Under the pieces are notes generated by a model that was not told the origin of the DNA, ran no database searches, and saw only the letters and a list, made by a program, of their open reading frames with translations. Below are positions 1 through 6,316 of a DNA stretch of 15,158 nucleotides, piece after piece (the first letter of the stretch is position 1; each line of letters begins with the position of its first letter). Position numbers and translations under genes: made by a program. Origin of the DNA: Chloroflexota bacterium (lineage in GTDB: Bacteria > Chloroflexota > Anaerolineae > Anaerolineales > Anaerolineaceae); contig JAJUJY010000110.1 in NCBI GenBank assembly GCA_029265085.1, positions 1-15,158 of the forward strand. Direction: 5' to 3'.

Positions 1-956
1 ACCAACGCACTGTTTTACAAATTGATCGTTTGGTTCTTGAGGCGGGTGAAATTGGTGTGGTGGCCGGTCCAATAGATAGTGGAAAAGAAATTTTATTTGA
101 TCTGGTTATTGGCAGGCTTGCTCCTTCAGCAGGAACGATCCGGTTAGCAGGTAAAGCTCCCACAAAGCAATCAGGAATCGGCCATACAATGGGTGTTTTG
201 TTTGCGGAAGACAGCATTTACAAAAACCAAACGGTCAGGGAAAATCTGAACTTTCACAGCAGCCTTTATGGTGTGCCGCGCCAATATATTCCAGAAGTAC
301 TGACCTGGATTGGTCTGGCAGATCAGGCAAATGTTCTGGCAGGAAAATTATCGTCCGGTTTACAACGCCGCCTTGCTTTCGGCCAGGCTATATTGCATCA
401 CCCAGTGATCTTGTTCTTGTTTGAGCCGTATGCACGCTGTGACGAAGCAACCATTGAATTGCTGGCCGGTTTGATCCGGCAACTTGCAAAAGATGGAATG
501 GCTGTGTTGATTTATACCGAAGACGCAACCCGCTTTGTCAGTTTTGCAGATAAACTTTATGTGCTCCAGCAGGGCCGTTTAACTAGCCAGGTAGTTACCC
601 GAGAAGATAATGCGCCTTCCATGCCGTTCAAAATTCCAGCCCGGGTGGAAGAAAAAGTGATTCTGATTAACCCGGCAGATATTTTATATATCGAGGCTGA
701 AGCTGGCCGTACGGTATTGGTTCTCCCAGACCGACGGCTGCCTACCCAATTCACCCTGAATGAACTGGAAAAACGATTAAGCCGCGGTGGATTTTTTCGC
801 ACCCACCGTGCATACCTGGTTAACCTGCAGCACATTCAAGAAGTGATTCCATACACCCGCAACAGCTACACTTTGCGGCTGGATTCTGCCGAAGGGGTCG
901 AAATTCCCTTGAGTAAGTCTGCCGCGGTGGAGTTACGTGAACTGCTTGGTTACTAA
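1..956 (+). CDS. Degenerate ABC ATPase fused to LytTR DNA-binding domain (5' partial)
   Basis: The reading frame is open to the window edge (first full codon at 3). An upstream start is likely, because the codons before the TTG at 30 (QRTVLQIDR) fit the usual N-terminal strand of an ABC ATPase. Counting from that TTG, residues 1-195 are an ABC nucleotide-binding domain and 200-308 a LytTR domain (FFRTHRAYLVNLQHI at 255-269 is diagnostic). The signature LSSGLQ (107-112) is intact, but the catalytic motifs are not. Walker A is GPIDSGKE (Glu in place of Ser/Thr after the Lys), the Q-loop Gln appears replaced (FAEDS), Walker B ends LFLFEP (Phe in place of the Asp) and the switch His is Glu (YTED). 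I infer a non-hydrolysing ATPase half that also binds DNA. It probably pairs with the canonical ATPase encoded just downstream. A hairpin with a T-run follows the gene. The family call is firm; the regulatory role is inferred. Confidence 0.9.
   Translation, partial: QRTVLQIDRLVLEAGEIGVVAGPIDSGKEILFDLVIGRLAPSAGTIRLAGKAPTKQSGIGHTMGVLFAEDSIYKNQTVRENLNFHSSLYGVPRQYIPEVLTWIGLADQANVLAGKLSSGLQRRLAFGQAILHHPVILFLFEPYARCDEATIELLAGLIRQLAKDGMAVLIYTEDATRFVSFADKLYVLQQGRLTSQVVTREDNAPSMPFKIPARVEEKVILINPADILYIEAEAGRTVLVLPDRRLPTQFTLNELEKRLSRGGFFRTHRAYLVNLQHIQEVIPYTRNSYTLRLDSAEGVEIPLSKSAAVELRELLGY
261..284 (+). repeat. 24-bp near-identical segment shared by the two ATPase genes (copy 1)
   Basis: Bases 261-284 match 1411-1434 at 22 of 24 positions; both encode SLYGVPRQ in the same domain position. 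Surrounding DNA is much less alike, so the identity stands out. Confidence 0.6.
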
Positions 957-980
957 GTTCACTCCACACAAGGCTGCTGT

Positions 981-1021
981 TGCGCCACTCGCCCGCTCTA
1001 AGCGCCGTTTGGCGCATTTTT
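981..1021 (+). terminator. Hairpin terminator or attenuator between the two ATPase genes
   Basis: GCGCC (1002-1006) and GGCGC (1011-1015) form a tight stem with a 4-base loop, followed by a run of five T (1017-1021). Upstream TGCGCCA (981-987) is perfectly complementary to TGGCGCA (1010-1016) and could compete for the same 3' arm. That competition would open the terminator hairpin. The short stem and T-run make it a modest terminator. Read-through into the canonical ATPase gene is plausible. Confidence 0.5.
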
Positions 1022-1107
1022 GTTGTATCCCCCAATCGATTTTTATATAGTTAAACCAGGTAAGCAAAAATTTCTGTCGCGGTAATGGGTGGGGATTGGA
1101 GGAAGGT

Positions 1108-1848
1108 GTGAAAGCGATTGATGTTCAACAATTGACCCGCGATTTTAATGGACTGCGCGCTCTGGATGGAATCAGTTTTCAGGTCGAGCCGGGTGAAATC
1201 TTTGGATTTTTGGGGCCGAACGGCGCCGGAAAAACAACGACCATCCGTATCCTGACCGGCCAGCTCCGGCCAACCTCAGGGACTGCCTGTGTGGTTGGAT
1301 GCAATGTTGTGCATGATCGTGAAGCGCTCAAGCCACAAATTGGTGTGGTTTTTGAATTTCAAAACCTGTACCAAACGCTCTCAGCCTGGGATAACTTGAA
1401 TTTTGCGGCCAGCCTATATGGTGTGCCGCGTCAGCGGGTTGTAGAAATTCTCAAACAGGTTGGGCTGCAAGACCGGGCAAAAGACAGCCTGAAACATTAT
1501 TCCAACGGGATGAAGCAGCGCTTGCTGATTGCCCGCGCCCTCCTGCACCAACCCAAGGTGCTCTTTCTTGATGAGCCAACCCGTGGTTTAGACCCGGCTA
1601 TGGCGCGCGGAATCCGCAGTATGGTCAGCGATTTTAGCCGATTGGGATTAACGGTTTTTTTGACCACGCATTATATGGAGGAAGCAGATCAGCTTTGCAG
1701 CCGTGTTGCCATTTTGGACCATGGCCGGATTATAGCGATTGACACCCCGGCACGCTTAAAAGAAATGTATGGGAACGGTGCAAACCCTACACTAGAAGAT
1801 GTCTTCATTCGCCTGACTGGGAATGAGTTGGTAGGTGCAGGTCAGTAA
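1108..1848 (+). CDS. ABC-2 type transporter ATP-binding protein
   Basis: This is a 246-aa cytoplasmic ATPase that should power the permease encoded next. The GTG at 1108 is chosen because GGAGG (1098-1102) lies 5 bases before it; the in-frame TTG at 1096 would overlap that site. All motifs are canonical: Walker A GPNGAGKTT (36-44), Q-loop Gln85, signature SNGMKQ (132-137), Walker B LFLDEP (152-157, Asp155 and Glu156), D-loop RGLDP, and switch His188 in TTHYMEEA. The tail PTLEDVFIRLTG is typical of ABC-2/DrrA-like exporter ATPases. It shares the SLYGVPRQ segment and overall layout with the degenerate ATPase upstream, so the two look like paralogues that may form a heterodimer. The transported substrate cannot be told from sequence; drugs, lipids or peptides are all handled by this family. 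Confidence 0.95.
   Translation: MKAIDVQQLTRDFNGLRALDGISFQVEPGEIFGFLGPNGAGKTTTIRILTGQLRPTSGTACVVGCNVVHDREALKPQIGVVFEFQNLYQTLSAWDNLNFAASLYGVPRQRVVEILKQVGLQDRAKDSLKHYSNGMKQRLLIARALLHQPKVLFLDEPTRGLDPAMARGIRSMVSDFSRLGLTVFLTTHYMEEADQLCSRVAILDHGRIIAIDTPARLKEMYGNGANPTLEDVFIRLTGNELVGAGQ
1411..1434 (+). repeat. 24-bp near-identical segment shared by the two ATPase genes (copy 2)
   Basis: Partner of the segment at 261-284. It encodes SLYGVPRQ between the Q-loop and the signature motif, a region that contacts the permease coupling helix in ABC transporters. Confidence 0.6.
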
Positions 1849-1894
1849 ATGGATATTTGCAGTTGTGCAAGCAGTTTTGGGGAGGCAGGTTGAT

Positions 1895-4183
1895 ATGAAA
1901 AATCTACGAATCTTATGGGCAATTACCACCAAAGATTTGTTGGAAGCCTTGAAAAATAAAAATGCAATTACCGTTGTGGTTACGGCTATGTTTGTCATAC
2001 TGATGTACCGGGCATATCCATTACTAGACAAGACCGATACACCAGTGGTGCACGCGTATGCAGCAGGAAAATCGGAATTGGCCGAGGTTCTTAAGAATAA
2101 CCCGGCGCTCAATTTCCGCCTTTATGATTCGGAAAGTAAGGTGATTGAACGGTTGACCGACTCGGAAAACCCTGAATTGGGTCTAATTATTCCGGCAAAT
2201 TTTGACCAGATGCTGCAAGACGGCAGCCCGCCGGAAATTACCGGGCTGGTGGTTCGCTGGGTCAATGCGGAGGATGCGGAAGAATTGCGAGCCACCGTTG
2301 AAAGGGATATGAGCCAGCAAGCAGGTGCACCCATCACAATCACCCTGGCGGACCCAGTTCCAATGGAACCGGAATCGGGTGGGCTGAGCGTTCTGGCTGC
2401 CATCAGTATCCTGTTTTATATCACAATGGCCGGAATGACGATGACTCCGCATTTGATCCTGGAAGAAAAACTAAGCCATACATTTGATGCGCTGTTAATT
2501 TCGCCGGCCAGTGAGGTGCAAATTGCTCTGGGTAAGGCACTAACCGGCTTGTTCTACTGCCTGGTTGGTGGTGTGGTTGGACTGCTTTTGTACCAGTCGT
2601 TGGTCGTCCATTGGTGGTTGGCAATCCTTGCTGTTTTCTGTGGAGCACTGGTGACAGTCACCCTTGGACTGTGGATTGGTTTGCAAATTGAAAACCGCGG
2701 CCAATTGACCATCTGGGTTTGGGTATTGCTGCTTCCGATGATGTTACCGCTTATGTTGGTTCTGATGGAACCGCTTTTTCCAAGGCTCCTGGTTCAGATC
2801 ATGCGCTTTACACCCACAGTAGTGGCTTTTAATTTGCTGCGCATGGCCTTTGCCGAGACCTTTCCGGTTGGTGATATGGCCTGGATGGTGTTCTGGTGCC
2901 TGTCTTTTGCTGGATTGGTTACCCTGGCCATTGCCTGGAAGTTGAAGCGGCAGGACCGTGTTGCAGAAGGCCGCAAGACCAGCCAACAGGCCCTGGCGCA
3001 AATCAATCAAGGACTGCTTCGGCCGGTTGATAATGTCCAGGATAAAATAATCGTTCCACTTAATCGACCTTCACCCTTAACAACCTTGTCTGCCGCGGAT
3101 ATCAAACCGGTTAGCGCCTGGGGCATCATTTGGGCGATTGCGAAAAAGGATATCCTGTCAGCGATCAAGAATAAACTCTTTATTTCGATCTTTCTGGGTG
3201 TATTGGTTCTGGTCGGAAGCAATTCCCTGCTGCCGCTGTTGATTTATCACCAGCTTCCTCCAGCGGTTGTGATCTATGATGAGAGCAGCCTTAACCTAAG
3301 CAGCCAGATCGTAAGCAGTAACGATCTGCGAGTAGTATTTGCTAAATCGTCAGCAGAGATGGAAAAACTGCTAACCGATATTGCTGGTATCACTTTTGGC
3401 CTGGTTATTCCAGCCGGTTTTGAGAATGCAAGCAGCGGTGATACCATCTCTCTTGAGGTGCAGCGAATCTATTGGATGGATGCAAATAAAATAAATCAAG
3501 CCATTCCACTGGTGATTGAAAAACTCAACCGTGTCAGCAGCGCTTCAATCCGGATTAAACTTGCAGATCAGTTACTATACCCCTCTTCCATTGCTGGCGG
3601 GCATGCCTTGATGATTTTGATCATTCTGGGGATTGTGATTCTCACGATGGGCGCTTCGGTGGTACCTTTGCTAATTGTCGAGGAAAAAGAAGCTCGCACG
3701 ATGGATGCGCTGCGAGTTTCTCCGGCAGGAAGCTGGCAGATTTTGATTGCCAAGTTGATTGCTGGAAGTACCTATTGTTTGCTTGCTGCGGTAATTGTCA
3801 TGCTGATCAATATCCGTACGTTTGCCCACATCTGGGTGGTGGTTTTGGCTATTGTGGTTAGCGGCGTGTTCTCGGTGACGTTAGGGTTATTGATTGGCAT
3901 ATTGGCGAACAATCCATCGGTTACTGGAATGATGGGCGGCTTGATCCTGCTAGGAATGATCCTTGGAACTGCACTGAGTTTCACCTTTGGCGGTCAATTA
4001 TCACCTCTGGTAGCACAATTGCTTTCCTTGCTTCCTGGTGAAGCTGCTATGCGTTTGTTTAACCTGTCTTTGGTGGAACATGTGCCGCTGTTACCGTTGA
4101 TGACCAACTCTGTAGCGGTGTTGGCTGCCGCTGGGCTGTTGGCGCTGATTTCCGGTTTAATGGTACGCCGGATGGATCGATAA
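1895..4183 (+). CDS. Tandem-duplicated (fused) ABC-2 permease
   Basis: A 762-aa integral membrane protein made of two homologous ABC-2 permease halves. The ATG at 1895 has GGGGAGG (1879-1885) nine bases upstream; a GTG at 1835 in the same frame would overlap the ATPase gene and lacks such a site. Half one starts with LRILWAITTKDLLEALKNK (4-22) and half two with WGIIWAIAKKDILSAIKNK (from about 409). Each has an N-terminal helix, a roughly 150-residue extracytoplasmic segment, then a core with a shared LEEK/VEEK turn (LILEEKLSHTFDALLISPAS near 188 and LIVEEKEARTMDALRVSPAG near 594) leading into several helices. One polypeptide therefore supplies both transmembrane halves that usually come from two chains. 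It ends at a strong terminator. With the ATPase 46 bp upstream it forms the exporter; the export direction is inferred from the family. Confidence 0.93.
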   Translation: MKNLRILWAITTKDLLEALKNKNAITVVVTAMFVILMYRAYPLLDKTDTPVVHAYAAGKSELAEVLKNNPALNFRLYDSESKVIERLTDSENPELGLIIPANFDQMLQDGSPPEITGLVVRWVNAEDAEELRATVERDMSQQAGAPITITLADPVPMEPESGGLSVLAAISILFYITMAGMTMTPHLILEEKLSHTFDALLISPASEVQIALGKALTGLFYCLVGGVVGLLLYQSLVVHWWLAILAVFCGALVTVTLGLWIGLQIENRGQLTIWVWVLLLPMMLPLMLVLMEPLFPRLLVQIMRFTPTVVAFNLLRMAFAETFPVGDMAWMVFWCLSFAGLVTLAIAWKLKRQDRVAEGRKTSQQALAQINQGLLRPVDNVQDKIIVPLNRPSPLTTLSAADIKPVSAWGIIWAIAKKDILSAIKNKLFISIFLGVLVLVGSNSLLPLLIYHQLPPAVVIYDESSLNLSSQIVSSNDLRVVFAKSSAEMEKLLTDIAGITFGLVIPAGFENASSGDTISLEVQRIYWMDANKINQAIPLVIEKLNRVSSASIRIKLADQLLYPSSIAGGHALMILIILGIVILTMGASVVPLLIVEEKEARTMDALRVSPAGSWQILIAKLIAGSTYCLLAAVIVMLINIRTFAHIWVVVLAIVVSGVFSVTLGLLIGILANNPSVTGMMGGLILLGMILGTALSFTFGGQLSPLVAQLLSLLPGEAAMRLFNLSLVEHVPLLPLMTNSVAVLAAAGLLALISGLMVRRMDR

Positions 4184-4194
4184 CCGAATTTCAT

Positions 4195-4236
4195 AAAAAT
4201 CCCCTTCGTTGAAAATCTCAGCGAGGGGGATTTTTT
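4195..4236. terminator. Bidirectional intrinsic terminator
   Basis: A 14-bp stem, with one G-U pair, is formed by AAAAATCCCCTTCG (from 4195) and CGAGGGGGATTTTT, with a 13-base loop. T-runs are present on the plus strand (4231-4236) and, through the leading A-run, on the minus strand. It sits between the convergent permease gene and the membrane-protein gene on the minus strand, so it can end both transcripts. Confidence 0.9.
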
Positions 4237-4773
4237 CTATGCAGCGGCTTTCTTTTTTGAGAAGCCCATAATGAGACCCAGTGCAACCGACCAGAGCGCA
4301 GCCAGTCCAATTTGATAGTCTGCGGGCAGCAGGAAGGTGATGGTGTGTGCTGGGATCCAGAACCAGAGCAGTGTCTTCCAGGCGCGGGTGATGCCCTGGA
4401 ACCCTTTTTGCCCCAGAATCAGGTTGTCTTCCAGTCGGTGGAAGGCCATCATTTGCGGGCCAAAAAACAGGTTGGTAAAAACGGAAACTGCAAACGCCCA
4501 GCCAAACCCGCTGCCAAAGAAGGCTGGCAGCATCTGGTGATCCACCAGCGCTCGGGTAAAGCCTTTCATCCCCGCAAAACCATACTTAATAACGATCCCT
4601 AAAATTCCCCAGGCAAGCATTTTGCCCAGAAGCTGCCAGCCCGTGCAGGGAATGGCGGGCTGTTTCTTTTGCAGGCTAAAGGAAATAATTTCTCCCAATG
4701 TGCCCAGGATAGCAAACTGGATAAAGGCAGATAGCAGCGGATTTTCGGTGACCCAGCGGATGTAGAGTTCCAT
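4237..4773 (-). CDS. Small four-helix membrane protein, Mpv17/PMP22-like (tentative)
   Basis: This is a 178-aa hydrophobic protein. Three consecutive ATG codons end at 4773. The third is taken as the start because AAAGGA then lies 6 bases upstream, and a promoter centred near 4820 would overlap any longer version. About four membrane segments are visible (roughly 13-33, 49-66, 86-106 and 134-170), and the tail is basic (KKKAAA). The order of features recalls the Mpv17/PMP22 family: an N-terminal ENPLLSAF...GTLGEIIS segment, then FGP..MMAFHRLEDN (104-117), then AWKTLLWFWIPAHTITFLLP..Y (131-153), which resembles the family's C-terminal W..WP..Q..NF..VP signature. I treat this as a fold-level resemblance from memory, not a firm assignment. 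Function unknown. Confidence 0.8.
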   Translation of the reverse strand: MELYIRWVTENPLLSAFIQFAILGTLGEIISFSLQKKQPAIPCTGWQLLGKMLAWGILGIVIKYGFAGMKGFTRALVDHQMLPAFFGSGFGWAFAVSVFTNLFFGPQMMAFHRLEDNLILGQKGFQGITRAWKTLLWFWIPAHTITFLLPADYQIGLAALWSVALGLIMGFSKKKAAA

Positions 4774-4805
4774 CATCATTCCTTTGCGGCGGGTATTGTA
4801 CCAGG

Positions 4806-4834
4806 ATGCTATCAAGCGGGGCGAAGACTGTCAA
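4806..4834 (-). promoter_or_regulatory. Sigma70-type promoter for the 4237-4773 gene
   Basis: Read on the minus strand, a perfect TTGACA (4829-4834) is followed after 17 bases by TAGCAT (4806-4811). Transcription would begin near 4799, about 25 bases before the chosen ATG. This supports the shorter start. Confidence 0.6.
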
Positions 4835-4879
4835 GGGGCACTGGCCGGATTTTTTTTAAAAGCTGACCGTAACCAGATG

Positions 4880-4935
4880 CAAACATTATACAATCTGATT
4901 TAATAATTGAACAAACATTATAAATTTTGTACACT
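4880..4935 (+). promoter_or_regulatory. Promoter with paired 11-bp direct repeats ahead of the fasciclin gene
   Basis: TTGAAC (4907-4912) and TACACT (4930-4935) are spaced by 17 bases and form a plausible sigma70-type promoter. CAAACATTATA occurs twice exactly, at 4880-4890 and 4912-4922. The starts are 32 bp apart, about three helical turns. The second copy begins at the last base of the -35 element and runs into the spacer. This looks like a regulator site on one face of the helix, but chance in an A+T-rich gap is possible. Confidence 0.45.
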
Positions 4936-4998
4936 TTGTCTATAGCTTGATGATCCGTTGAAACAAAATCCAACGTATTCCTGATAGGAGAAAAACAC

Positions 4999-5514
4999 AT
5001 GATCCGTTCAAAATTCTTAAAAGTAGCTTCGCTGTTGACCGTTTTGGTTTTGTCCTTTGCAGCCTTTTTCCCGACGGCTGTGCAAGCGAAAAGCGAACCC
5101 GCAAATACCATTGTGGATATTGCCCTGGCTGTTAATGCCGAATCGGGTGAGTTCTCCACTTTGATTGCTGCACTGTCTTCGGCTGGGCTGGTGGGCGCGC
5201 TGGACGGCAAAGGCCAATACACCGTCTTTGCGCCGACGGATGCCGCTTTTGCTAAATTGGGATTGGATGCCAGTAATATTGGCAGCCTGGATAAAGCGAC
5301 CCTGACCAATATTTTGCTCTACCATGTTGCAAAAGGTGAGCGGCTCTCTGGTGATGTGGTATCTGCGGATCGCATCCGGATGATGAACAAGGGTTTCACC
5401 TTCGTTTCGATGATGGACGGCAGCTATTACATCAATTCATCCAAGATTTTGTCCGTCGATATCATGGCCTCCAACGGTGTGATCCATGTAATCGATACAG
5501 TGCTTTTGCCGTAA
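4999..5514 (+). CDS. Secreted fasciclin (FAS1) domain protein
   Basis: A 171-aa exported protein with a single FAS1 domain. An SD-like AGGAG (about 4986-4990) precedes the ATG. Residues 1-30 are a classic Sec signal peptide: basic start RSKFLK, hydrophobic core 10-24, and a likely signal peptidase I cleavage after AVQA (30). The FAS1 H1 box is YTVFAPTDAAFAKL (74-87), the conserved YH pair is at 109-110 (NILLYHV), and the H2 box is NGVIHVIDTVLLP (159-171) at the very end. There is no lipobox or C-terminal anchor, so it should be free outside the membrane or attached through binding. FAS1 domains mediate adhesion or ligand binding; the ligand here cannot be told. The gene is monocistronic, with its own promoter and a following terminator. 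Confidence 0.93.
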   Translation: MIRSKFLKVASLLTVLVLSFAAFFPTAVQAKSEPANTIVDIALAVNAESGEFSTLIAALSSAGLVGALDGKGQYTVFAPTDAAFAKLGLDASNIGSLDKATLTNILLYHVAKGERLSGDVVSADRIRMMNKGFTFVSMMDGSYYINSSKILSVDIMASNGVIHVIDTVLLP

Positions 5515-5534
5515 TACCCATCTAAAAAAGTGTA

Positions 5535-5575
5535 AAAAGGCCAGCGGTTTGAATACCCTGGCCTTTTCCTTTATT
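5535..5575. terminator. Bidirectional intrinsic terminator
   Basis: A perfect 10-bp stem AAAAGGCCAG (5535-5544) / CTGGCCTTTT (5558-5567) with a 13-base loop lies between convergent genes. The plus side continues CCTTTATT. The minus side runs into TTTTT and a second T-run (complement of 5522-5529), so it can serve both transcripts. Confidence 0.85.
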
Positions 5576-5604
5576 GCTGTGTTTTGATTTTAATGCAGGT
5601 GAAC

Positions 5605-6168
5605 TTATTTTCTGGAACCTCGCATTTGCCGGATGAGCCAGAGCACTCCCAATATTCCCAACCCGGCCAGCGAGAGGCTGAAGCAGGCAAATTTGATCAG
5701 CGTAAAGAGGTTAGCGGCAGAAGCCAACCCGTTCATCTGCTGCGGATAATTTCCCAGCATGACCAGCACAGAGATATTTTCAGCCCAGTCAAATACCCCG
5801 CCCAGCAGTGGCAGCAGCACCGCATAGCGCAATCCGGCCTGCCTGGAAAACAGACTGCGCAGCAGCAGGTTCAGCCCCACGGCCATGAAGCTGGCATAAA
5901 AGAGCGGAAAACCCAGGTCGGCCAGCAGCATGGTGCGGTAGGCTGCCCGTCCGGCTGGTCCCTGTGCCTCGAAAACAGCGTAAACCTGTTCTGGGGTGTA
6001 ATTGACCAGCGTATCAATAATTCCTGCCCCGCCGGAAACCGCTTGAACCTGTGCCGTGCCGAACGGCCGCCCGTTAATCAGCACAAAGGCGGCAGCAAAC
6101 AATACGGTCAGCAGCAGCGCGCTGCGCCCTGAGGTGCGCCGGTCAATCCATGCCAGGAATGCTTTCAT
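5605..6168 (-). CDS. Orphan four-helix membrane protein with DWxEN motif
   Basis: A 187-aa membrane protein of unknown function. The ATG at 6166-6168 is preferred because GGGGAGG lies about nine bases upstream; the frame stays open to 6270, but that stretch looks non-coding. Membrane segments are predicted near 17-31, 79-104, 114-137 and 155-180. A roughly 45-residue loop after the first helix (about 32-78) probably faces outside. Conserved-looking features are ADLGFPLFYASF (83-94) at the start of helix two and GGVFDWAENISVL (123-135) in helix three. The intramembrane D/E/N residues could bind an ion, lipid or headgroup. I remember similar DxxEN membrane proteins annotated only as hypothetical, and assign no function. 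It is transcribed alone, divergent from the next gene. Confidence 0.8.
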   Translation of the reverse strand: MKAFLAWIDRRTSGRSALLLTVLFAAAFVLINGRPFGTAQVQAVSGGAGIIDTLVNYTPEQVYAVFEAQGPAGRAAYRTMLLADLGFPLFYASFMAVGLNLLLRSLFSRQAGLRYAVLLPLLGGVFDWAENISVLVMLGNYPQQMNGLASAANLFTLIKFACFSLSLAGLGILGVLWLIRQMRGSRK

Positions 6169-6243
6169 CAGTTCTGTCCTCCCCGGATAAAGTAACTCAA
6201 GCTGATTATAGCGGATCATGCCAGCGAATTGGTTGTATCCAGG

Positions 6244-6273
6244 CAGACAAAAAATAAAAAAGTGAGGCATAAT
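6244..6273 (+). promoter_or_regulatory. Possible promoter for the S51-like gene
   Basis: CAGACA (6244-6249) and CATAAT (6268-6273) are separated by 18 bases, 44 bases ahead of the ATG at 6317. Four of six and five of six positions match the sigma70 consensus. The call is weak but well placed. Confidence 0.35.
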
Positions 6274-6316
6274 AAATACAAAGCTTATCGTAAATTACCG
6301 GAAAGGACCGCAAGCT

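Noticed and set aside
1020..1049. TTGTTG ... TATATA as a promoter for the canonical ATPase gene
   Set aside because: Both hexamers are weak and the first overlaps the hairpin T-run; not strong enough to list.
4812..5309. 165-aa minus-strand frame
   Set aside because: It covers the fasciclin gene and its promoter in antisense and shows no domain or SD site.
5584..6132. 182-aa frame on the plus strand, rich in Gln/His/Pro
   Set aside because: It lies antisense to the membrane protein at 5605-6168, which has a good SD site and coherent helices; the composition is typical of an antisense shadow.
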